A stretch of 5,357 nucleotides of DNA from Chloroflexota bacterium. GTDB taxonomy: Bacteria; Chloroflexota; Dehalococcoidia; SAR202; UBA11138. This document shows, one piece after another, positions 1 through 4,952 of this stretch. The stretch covers positions 1-5,357 of the forward strand of contig JADFQF010000139.1 of assembly GCA_022561955.1 (NCBI GenBank), in the 5' to 3' direction. The notes under the pieces are model-generated. The model was not told the origin of the DNA. It ran no database searches and saw only the letters and a program-made list of their open reading frames with translations. A program made the translations under genes and the position numbers. How positions within the stretch are numbered: the first letter of the stretch is position 1; every line of letters starts with the position of its first letter.

Positions 1-533
1 CTCGACTCGAACTTGTCGCGGGGTATCGCCTCCTGCAAGACCTCGACCAGCCTGTCGTAGCTCTCCGATGCTGCTTCCAGCGCGCCCTTTATGACCAGCC
101 CGGCCTCCTCGGCGTCGCCGTCCATCATGGCCAGCGCGGGGGGGAGCACGAACGGCGCGTTGCTCTCGTCGACGTAGCGCTGGGACCGCTGGCTGTACGC
201 GAAGCCCGCTCTATGCCGGACGAGCTCGTGGGTGAGGCTGCGGGACACGCCGGTGAAGACGAAGCCGTAGTTTACGTGCTCGAACACGCTGCCGTCCTTG
301 GAGGAGAGTAAGTTCGTGACGAACTCTTCGATGTCTCGACGGCCTCGACCGTAGCTCATGTAGCAGAGCCGAGCGGAGATCTCGATCACCGCCGCCGAAT
401 CGTCGTCGCCCGCTCGTATGCTGTCGGGTATGCCTGGGACGCCCTCGTCGGCGAGAAACGCCGCTACCTGCTCCCAGTCCACGGAGGGTCTGCTCACAAG
501 GTATACCTTGGGCTCTGAGATGAATTTGGCCAT
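1..533 (-). CDS. thyX: Flavin-dependent thymidylate synthase ThyX (N-terminal 177 residues, cut by the left edge)
   Basis: ThyX makes dTMP from dUMP with methylenetetrahydrofolate as carbon donor and FAD/NADPH as reductant; it is the cytosolic, non-homologous replacement for ThyA. The reading frame starts at ATG 531-533 and stays open to the window edge, giving 177 codons; the C-terminal part lies outside. Translated by hand, it shows the ThyX core: FEHVNYGF (84-91), with the usual Glu-His pair, then SRSLTHELVRHR (97-108), then SQRSQRYVDE (114-123). The RHR signature is thus at 106-108 and the conserved Ser-x-Arg-Tyr at 117-120. There are eight residues between RHR and Ser117, where the textbook motif RHR-X7-S has seven. 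The first 45 or so residues before the core are a little longer than in the shortest family members. An AGGA ribosome site lies six bases before the ATG. The gene follows pdhC on the same strand but about 500 bases away across repeats, so it is probably a separate transcript; I see no convincing promoter. Family call secure; completeness unknown. Confidence 0.93.
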   Translation of the reverse strand, partial: MAKFISEPKVYLVSRPSVDWEQVAAFLADEGVPGIPDSIRAGDDDSAAVIEISARLCYMSYGRGRRDIEEFVTNLLSSKDGSVFEHVNYGFVFTGVSRSLTHELVRHRAGFAYSQRSQRYVDESNAPFVLPPALAMMDGDAEEAGLVIKGALEAASESYDRLVEVLQEAIPRDKFES

Positions 534-768
534 CTTACTTCCTTACTGGCCTTAGCGTTCGGCCTAAAGACGAAGATAAGATTTCGATGTCTCAACGCGC
601 TACATTCCGGAAGCAAATTATAGCAGGAACGGAATCGGAGCTGGGGAAATTCACCTCTGGCAGTCGCCTTGGAATACCGGCGTATGTCAGCGAAAATCCG
701 AGGGAATTAGGGGGTCAACCTGGCGGCCACGTTCTGGAGTTGGACCTTGGGGGGGCAGTGATTAGATT
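534..768. other. Non-coding stretch upstream of thyX
   Basis: This is the thyX-proximal half of the roughly 500-base gap between thyX and pdhC. It should hold the thyX leader and promoter, but I find no pair of good -35/-10 boxes on the minus strand; AT-rich bases around 570-590 (TATCTT on the minus strand) are the only weak candidate. No tRNA or other RNA gene is recognisable. A run of seven G residues at 749-755 lies just before the first palindromic repeat and may be a decayed half of such a unit. A 68-codon plus-strand frame crosses the stretch, but it ends inside the repeat and has no family resemblance. Confidence 0.5.
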
Positions 769-802
769 CTCCCCCTTACGAAGGGGGAGCTAGAGGGGGT
801 TA
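769..802 (+). repeat. Palindromic repeat unit 1 (hairpin plus G-rich tail)
   Basis: A perfect 9-base-pair stem, CTCCCCCTT (769-777) against AAGGGGGAG (781-789), closes on the three-base loop ACG. It is followed by the tail CTAGAGGGGGTTA. The last 21 bases of the shared part (780-800) recur exactly at 954-974 in unit 4. The stem is GC-rich and compact, like REP-type intergenic palindromes. No T-run follows on either strand, so a classical intrinsic terminator is not indicated. Confidence 0.85.
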
Positions 803-865
803 CGAAAGACTTCACTTCTAAGATTACAGCTTTCAAGAGCGCTATCCAATCGTCGTTGAGCGCCT

Positions 866-897
866 GACCCCCTGTAGTCCCCCTTGGCAAGGGGGAC
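866..897 (-). repeat. Palindromic repeat unit 2 (inverted orientation)
   Basis: A perfect 9-base-pair stem, GTCCCCCTT (877-885) with AAGGGGGAC (889-897), encloses the loop GGC. Here the tail lies on the left: GACCCCCTGTA (866-876), which read on the minus strand is TACAGGGGGTC, close to the CTAGAGGGGGTT tail of unit 1. This unit is therefore the same element inverted relative to units 1 and 4, with G-C in place of C-G at the base of the stem (a compensated pair). Confidence 0.82.
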
Positions 898-909
898 AGA
901 GAAGATTTT

Positions 910-930
910 CTCCCCGTTGCCGAGGGGGAC
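910..930. repeat. Degenerate palindromic repeat unit 3
   Basis: TCCCCGTTGCCGAGGGGGAC (911-930) matches the hairpin of unit 2 (878-897) at 17 of 20 positions by eye. The substitutions break one stem pair, so only an imperfect hairpin remains. It has no recognisable tail. The bases before it (AGATTTTCTCCCC) resemble those before unit 1 (AGATTCTCCCC), suggesting that flanking DNA belongs to the repeat family. It lies 12 bases from unit 2, so units 2 and 3 may be the two arms of a doublet. Confidence 0.65.
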
Positions 931-942
931 GGAGATGACTCC

Positions 943-976
943 CTCCCTCATATGAAGGGGGAGCTAGAGGGGGTAA
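943..976 (+). repeat. Palindromic repeat unit 4 (hairpin plus G-rich tail)
   Basis: CTCCCTCATATG followed by AAGGGGGAG and the tail CTAGAGGGGGTAA gives the same layout and orientation as unit 1. The right half (954-974) is identical to 780-800 over 21 bases, while the left arm differs at several positions and contains the 8-base palindrome TCATATGA (948-955), so pairing is imperfect. It is the unit nearest the 3' end of pdhC (stop about 60 bases away) and would be transcribed in that message's 3' untranslated region if transcription continues. Confidence 0.8.
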
Positions 977-1035
977 TTCCGCGTCGCCGAAAGCTCGACG
1001 CCGGTCAATCATGCGGATAGATTCGTGTAATGATG

Positions 1036-2508
1036 CTATAGCAGCAGGTTCATGGGGGTCTCAAGAAGCCGTTTGACCTCTACCAGGAACTGAGCGCCCT
1101 GCGCGCCGTCGACGATGCGGTGGTCCGCGGACAGCGTCGCGTTCATGACCTCGCGAACGACGACCTCGTCGTCCCGAACGACCGGCCTCTTGGACACGGT
1201 GCCCACGGCCAGCACGGCCGTCTGCGGCGGCTGGATGATGGCGATGAAGCTGGTGACGTCGAACATGCCCAGGTTGCTGATGGCGAAGGTGCCTCCGGTG
1301 TATTCGTCTGGGTGCAGCGTGCCTCGTTGGGCCCGCTCGGCGAGGTCCTTGCTGGCGATAGCTATCTGTTTTAGAGACTTGCCTCCGCAATCGAGGATAG
1401 CCGGCATGATCAGCCCATCTTCGACGGCTATCGCCACGCCGACGTTGATGCCGTCGTTCATCTTCACGCCGTCGTCGACGTAGTAGGCGTTAAAGGTCGG
1501 GTATTTGATCAGGGTCTGGACACAGGCGGCAATGATCAGGTCGTTTACCGTCGTGTGTACGCCCTCCGCCTCCATCGCGGCGTTTATCTGCCGCCTCAGC
1601 GCCATGGCCTCGGTCATGTCGATCTCCGAGGAGACGTAGAAGTGGGGCTTCTCCTGCTTGCTTCTGATCGTGACCCTTGCGACCTGCTGCCGCATCCGCG
1701 ACAAGGGTATCTTTTCCCCCTGCGTCGCCGGCATTGCCTCGGCAGCACTTGGCGTCGGCGACGTCGCAGCGACCTCCGGCTCGGGCGCCGGCACGGCCTC
1801 TACGGTCGGCGGTGTAGGTGGCGGCGCGGCAGCCTGCGACGGCATTGGCGCAGCCTGGGCCGCGGGCAATTCGATGGCCTGAGCGGCCGGCTGTACCTCG
1901 TCTGACATCGTCCCGAGGGCCTCTGACACGGCTTCTGCGACGGGCGATGATGTCGAGGGTGGAGCCTCCGCCGTCTCGGCAGGACCGGCCTCAGCCGCTT
2001 CAGCGTCCTGCTTTGCGGACTCGATGTAAGACAGCACGTTGTCTTTGGTTATTCTTCCGCCGGGTCCGGTGCCCGTGATCACGGCAAGGTCGACGCCGTT
2101 CTCATCTGCAAGTCTTCGGGCTACCGGCGACGCCCTTACGGTGACTACGGGGGCAGGTATGGACTCTTTGACCGGCGCCGCTGCTTGAGTATCCGGTTCT
2201 GCCATTGGAGGTATGGCCTCCTCTGATATTTTGGTTTCGGGCTGTTTAGCTGTCGCGGTTTCAACGTCTGGCACCTGCTCGCCGGGTTCGCCGACGATGG
2301 CTATGGGCTGCCCGACCGGGACCGTGGTCCCCTCCGAGACGAGTATCTTGTGGACTATCCCTGAGGCGTAGGACTCGAACTCCACCACCGCCTTGTCCGT
2401 CTCGATTTCGGCGATGGCCTCGCCCATCTCGATCTGGGAGCCCTCGGCCTTCAGCCACCTTACGACGGTGCCTTCCTGCATGTCATACCCCATCTGGGGC
2501 ATTGTCAA
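1036..2508 (-). CDS. pdhC: Pyruvate dehydrogenase complex E2, dihydrolipoamide acetyltransferase
   Basis: E2 forms the core of the cytosolic pyruvate dehydrogenase complex: it takes the acetyl group from E1 on a lipoyl lysine and passes it to CoA. Domains in order, in the 490-residue numbering from TTG 2508: one lipoyl domain (about 1-74) with the lipoylation motif ETDKA, Lys39; a charged Pro/Ala linker (75-122); a peripheral subunit-binding domain (about 124-162, RASPVARRLA through GPGGRITKDNV) that docks E3 or E1; a second, roughly 100-residue Ala/Pro-rich linker (166-265); and the CoA acyltransferase domain (266-490), with the active-site motif DHRIVDG giving His463 and Asp467. All key residues are present. 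The start is uncertain: TTG 2508 and ATG 2502 have no ribosome site, whereas CTG 2520 in the same frame has a G-rich site six bases upstream and adds L(M)-A-I-E, which restores the usual E2 N-terminus. It is the last gene of the pdh operon, about 100 bases after pdhB. A related acetoin or branched-chain E2 is possible, but the neighbouring E1 subunits favour pyruvate. Confidence 0.92.
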   Translation of the reverse strand: MTMPQMGYDMQEGTVVRWLKAEGSQIEMGEAIAEIETDKAVVEFESYASGIVHKILVSEGTTVPVGQPIAIVGEPGEQVPDVETATAKQPETKISEEAIPPMAEPDTQAAAPVKESIPAPVVTVRASPVARRLADENGVDLAVITGTGPGGRITKDNVLSYIESAKQDAEAAEAGPAETAEAPPSTSSPVAEAVSEALGTMSDEVQPAAQAIELPAAQAAPMPSQAAAPPPTPPTVEAVPAPEPEVAATSPTPSAAEAMPATQGEKIPLSRMRQQVARVTIRSKQEKPHFYVSSEIDMTEAMALRRQINAAMEAEGVHTTVNDLIIAACVQTLIKYPTFNAYYVDDGVKMNDGINVGVAIAVEDGLIMPAILDCGGKSLKQIAIASKDLAERAQRGTLHPDEYTGGTFAISNLGMFDVTSFIAIIQPPQTAVLAVGTVSKRPVVRDDEVVVREVMNATLSADHRIVDGAQGAQFLVEVKRLLETPMNLLL

Positions 2509-2526
2509 TTCGATAGCCAGAACGCA

Positions 2527-2533
2527 CCCCCTT
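2527..2533 (-). promoter_or_regulatory. Ribosome binding site favouring a CTG start for pdhC
   Basis: On the minus strand AAGGGGG occupies 2533-2527. It is six bases from the in-frame CTG at 2518-2520 but 18 bases from TTG 2508 and 24 from ATG 2502, too far for normal initiation. It is G-rich rather than a textbook AGGAGG, so pairing with 16S rRNA would be modest. Together with the family-like residues gained (M-A-I-E-L before TMPQMG), it points to a CTG start. Confidence 0.5.
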
Positions 2534-2616
2534 AACCGTCGATGGAAGTCTTCTTAGCTTTAGTAATGATGCCGGAGCTCCCCGTTCGAAACAGCAATCG
2601 GACTTTCAATGCGCGC

Positions 2617-3597
2617 TCAGATTCCAAACGCGACTTCGATCGCGCGCAGCACCTTGTCTGCGGTGGGTATGGTCGCGTCTTCCAGGTTCTTGGCGTAAGG
2701 GGCGGGCACCTCCACACCCCCGACGCGTATGACGGGGCCATCGAGGTCGTCGAACGCTTCCTCCTGGACAGCGCTGGCGATTTCGGCTGCAAACCCGCCC
2801 GTCCTCCAGGTCTCTTCGACGACGATCACACGATTCGTCTTTCGCACCGACCTCAAAATCGTCTCCATGTCCAGTGGCCGAAGCGTACGCAAGTCTATGA
2901 CTTCGGCCTGCTTTCCGCTCTTGGCCTCCAGCTTCTCTGCCGCCTCCAGTGCGATGTGGGTCATTCTGGAGTACGCCACGATGGTAACATCGTCGCCCAT
3001 CCTCTTGAGGGAGGCCCTTCCGAAGGGGATGTCGTAAAGCTCGTCGGGCACCTCTCCCTTCACGCCGTAAAGAAGGGAGTGCTCGGCGAATATGATCGGG
3101 TTGTCGTCCTTCGTCGCCGTGCGGAATAGCCCAAGGGCATCGTATGGCGTCGCGGGCACGACGACCTTCAGGCCCGGCACGGAGGCGTACCAGTTTTCGA
3201 AGCTCTGTGAATGGGTAGCGGCGAGCTGACCGCCGCCTCCGGTGACGGTCCTGATGATCAACGGCACCTTGATCTGGCCGTTGGACATGTACCTGAGCTT
3301 CGCGGCGTGGTTCACTATCTGGTCCATGGCCATGAGGCTGAAGTTGATGGTCATCAGCTCGACGACGGGCCTCAGCCCTGCCATCGCCGCCCCAATACCC
3401 GATCCCACAATGACGGACTCGGAGATTGGCGTATCCTTGATTCTTTCGGGGCCGTAGTCCTCTAGTAGGCCTCGGGTGACGGCGTAGGCACCGCCATAGG
3501 CGCCGACGTCTTCGCCCATTATGAAGGCCTTCTCCTCGCTGTCCAGATACTCGCGCAGCCCGCGAGCAACGGCCTCTCTCAGCGTCATCTCCGGCAT
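2617..3597 (-). CDS. pdhB: Pyruvate dehydrogenase E1 component, beta subunit
   Basis: This subunit pairs with E1 alpha in the alpha2beta2 thiamine-diphosphate enzyme that decarboxylates pyruvate and loads acetyl onto the E2 lipoyl arm. The 326-residue length is normal for the family. Residues 1-180 form the pyrimidine-binding transketolase-like domain: GEDVGAYGGAY (28-38), DTPISE (55-60), whose Glu60 is the expected activator of the cofactor aminopyrimidine, and THSQSFENWY (128-137) with the conserved active-site-region His129. The segment PVVELMTINFSLMAMDQIVNHAAK (in part, 77-100) is of the pyruvate type; branched-chain E1 beta subunits differ here. The C-terminal transketolase domain follows, with VIDLRTLRPLD and VVEETWRTGGF. 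The start is ATG 3597, with GGAG six bases upstream (3604-3607). Only 15 bases separate it from the pdhA stop, so the two are co-transcribed and probably translated in balance. No missing residue or frame break is seen. Confidence 0.95.
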   Translation of the reverse strand: MPEMTLREAVARGLREYLDSEEKAFIMGEDVGAYGGAYAVTRGLLEDYGPERIKDTPISESVIVGSGIGAAMAGLRPVVELMTINFSLMAMDQIVNHAAKLRYMSNGQIKVPLIIRTVTGGGGQLAATHSQSFENWYASVPGLKVVVPATPYDALGLFRTATKDDNPIIFAEHSLLYGVKGEVPDELYDIPFGRASLKRMGDDVTIVAYSRMTHIALEAAEKLEAKSGKQAEVIDLRTLRPLDMETILRSVRKTNRVIVVEETWRTGGFAAEIASAVQEEAFDDLDGPVIRVGGVEVPAPYAKNLEDATIPTADKVLRAIEVAFGI

Positions 3598-3612
3598 ATA
3601 GGTCTCCGGTCC

Positions 3613-4587
3613 TCAGGCGTAGACATCGTCGTGCAGCGAGCTCGGCGCGGGCTCCGGGCTGTCTTCGGCAAACTGGACCGCCTCGGCGATTTCAGCTTCG
3701 ACTTCCCTCTCAATATCTTGCATTTCCTCATCGGTCAATAGACCGGCCTGACTCGAAAGGCTCTTTAGCTGCTCGATAGGGTCCTTCGACCGCCACTCTT
3801 CGACCTCTGAAGACTCCCGGTACTGCGAAGGGTCGGATGCGGAGTGTCCTCTGTAACGGTACGTGATCGCCTCTAAAAAGACCGGTCCGCTGCCTGAGCG
3901 CACGCGTCGCAGCGCCTCGGTCGTGGCCTCGTGGACCGCCAGGATGTCCATGCCGTCTATCTGCGCGGCGGGAATCTTATATGCCTCGGCAGCCATATAG
4001 ATGTCCTTGCCGCCGGCGTGGGTCTGTTCCACGTGGGTGCCCATGCCGTACATGTTGTTTTCCAGGAAGAACAGTACAGGCAGTTTCCACAGGGACGCGA
4101 GATTCAACGACTCGTGGAACTCGCCCTGGTTGACTGCGCCGTCACCGAAGAAACACATGACCACACGGTCGTCGCGCAGCATCTGACACGCGAGGGCGAG
4201 ACCGGCTGCTATGGGCATCTGGCCGCCGACTATGGCGTAGCCGCCCATGAAGTTATGCTCCAGGTCGAAGAGGTGCATCGACCCGCCTCTTCCGCCGCTG
4301 GTACCCGTGGCCTTTCCGAAGAGTTCCGCCATCGCCTTTTTCGGATCGAGTCCCTTCGCCAGGGCGTGTCCGTGGTCTCGGTGGTGGCTTATGACGTAGT
4401 CTTCGGGACCCAACGCCGAGATTGCGCCGACGGCAACGGCTTCCTGGCCGATGTACAGGTGGATGAAGCCTTTGATCTTTCCCTGCATGTAATACCGGCC
4501 GCTTGCTTCCTCGAAGCGACGGATGAGCAGCATCTGCCTGTAGAAGTCGGCGATCTGCTTTTTGTCGAGTTTGGGAGGGGCGCTCAT
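3613..4587 (-). CDS. pdhA: Pyruvate dehydrogenase E1 component, alpha subunit
   Basis: E1 alpha supplies the pyrophosphate and magnesium site for thiamine diphosphate in the E1 heterotetramer. From ATG 4587 the protein has 324 residues, the usual family size. Visible landmarks: the IHLYIGQEA segment (42-50); SHHRDHGHALAKG (67-79); the active-site loop GGRGGSMHLF (98-107); the cofactor motif starting GDGAVNQGEFHE (148-159) and ending LENN (175-178), the expected GDG-X(about 26)-NN form; and TYRYRGHSASDP (242-253), the conserved loop that in mitochondrial enzymes carries phosphorylated serines. The C-terminus, DSPEPAPSSLHDDVYA, is typical of bacterial PDH E1 alpha. A longer frame begins at GTG 4659, but that codon has no ribosome site, sits inside a small hairpin and adds 24 residues without family likeness. 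ATG 4587 has GAGGA five bases upstream. It is first in the operon, followed after 15 bases by pdhB. Acetoin dehydrogenase alpha is the nearest alternative. Confidence 0.95.
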   Translation of the reverse strand: MSAPPKLDKKQIADFYRQMLLIRRFEEASGRYYMQGKIKGFIHLYIGQEAVAVGAISALGPEDYVISHHRDHGHALAKGLDPKKAMAELFGKATGTSGGRGGSMHLFDLEHNFMGGYAIVGGQMPIAAGLALACQMLRDDRVVMCFFGDGAVNQGEFHESLNLASLWKLPVLFFLENNMYGMGTHVEQTHAGGKDIYMAAEAYKIPAAQIDGMDILAVHEATTEALRRVRSGSGPVFLEAITYRYRGHSASDPSQYRESSEVEEWRSKDPIEQLKSLSSQAGLLTDEEMQDIEREVEAEIAEAVQFAEDSPEPAPSSLHDDVYA

Positions 4588-4592
4588 CAGGT

Positions 4593-4597
4593 TCCTC
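4593..4597 (-). promoter_or_regulatory. Ribosome binding site of pdhA
   Basis: GAGGA on the minus strand (4597-4593) lies five bases before ATG 4587. This decides the start in favour of the 324-residue form over the GTG 4659 form, which has no such site. Confidence 0.7.
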
Positions 4598-4651
4598 GTG
4601 ACCGCAGCCTGATGCCTATTTAACGTGGTGTCGCCGGGTTTATGGGCCGAT

Positions 4652-4667
4652 CTCGACACCCGTCGAG
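4652..4667 (-). other. Small hairpin in the pdhA leader
   Basis: CTCGAC and GTCGAG form a perfect six-base-pair stem around a four-base loop (minus-strand loop GGGT). It lies about 65 bases upstream of the chosen pdhA start and covers the alternative GTG codon at 4659. There is no following T-run, so it is not a terminator. It could stabilise or modulate the leader, or be chance; no known riboswitch fold is recognisable. Confidence 0.35.
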
Positions 4668-4704
4668 CATACCGACATCAGGATAATTCAAACAGGATGG
4701 ATCA

Positions 4705-4733
4705 AGCGTAAATGGTCGGATTCATAAATACAA
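4705..4733 (-). promoter_or_regulatory. Weak candidate sigma-70-type promoter for the pdh operon
   Basis: On the minus strand TTGTAT (4733-4728) and TACGCT (4710-4705) are separated by 17 bases, matching the three most conserved positions at each box only partly. The DNA here is the most AT-rich in the gap, and transcription would start about 110 bases before pdhA. A second -10-like TATGCT lies at 4671-4666 without a good -35. This rests on pattern alone. Confidence 0.28.
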
Positions 4734-4952
4734 TTGGAAGTAGGGTTGCTGTCGGGCGGGATTGAAACCTACTGCACCAGCGTAATCCAGTCGACTCACA
4801 CGTGTTTGCCGTCGGCCGCTTCGACGCGGCATACGATTCATGGCAATCCAGGGAAGCCGAGGCAAACAACAGTCGAAGCTATCGCGACTTCGTCGACCGT
4901 GCGTCCGTCGGGGCGCGCCAAGCGACGCCTGCCAACGCGGGACCAGCTGCAA
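4734..4952. other. Non-coding gap between korB and pdhA
   Basis: No gene is recognisable between the korB stop and the pdhA leader. A GC-rich five-base-pair hairpin with a six-base loop (4815-4830) is present, but it has no T-run and is not a convincing korB terminator. The bases at 4751-4768 end in GGGATTGAAAC, like the 3' end of many CRISPR repeats, but occur once only. Several short frames run through this stretch; none resembles a protein family or has a ribosome site I can defend. Confidence 0.5.

Noticed and set aside
587..793. 68-codon plus-strand frame starting MSQRATFRK
   Set aside because: It has no ribosome site or family likeness, and its last codons (FSPLRRGS) are the translation of palindromic repeat unit 1, so it is most likely chance.
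877..910. Intrinsic terminator formed by repeat unit 2
   Set aside because: The hairpin is strong, but the following bases are ACAGAGAAGATTTTC rather than an immediate T-run, and the minus strand also lacks one.
769..976. CRISPR array in the repeat cluster
   Set aside because: Units are unequally spaced, differ in orientation and are palindromic with decayed copies; there is no regular repeat-spacer pattern and no cas gene.
2582..2590. GTTCGAAAC, resembling a tRNA T-loop
   Set aside because: There is no acceptor stem, anticodon arm or D arm around it; it is a chance match in the pdhB-pdhC gap.
2542..3129. 195-codon plus-strand frame opposite pdhB
   Set aside because: It lies antisense to conserved E1 beta codons, and the translation has no recognisable family features.
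3931..4623. 230-codon plus-strand frame opposite pdhA
   Set aside because: It is antisense to a strongly conserved gene and open because of that gene's codon bias; the product is rich in His/Val with no recognisable domain.
4588..4659. N-terminal extension of pdhA from GTG 4659
   Set aside because: There is no ribosome site before GTG, the codon lies in a small hairpin, and the 24 added residues do not resemble E1 alpha; ATG 4587 has a good site and normal length.
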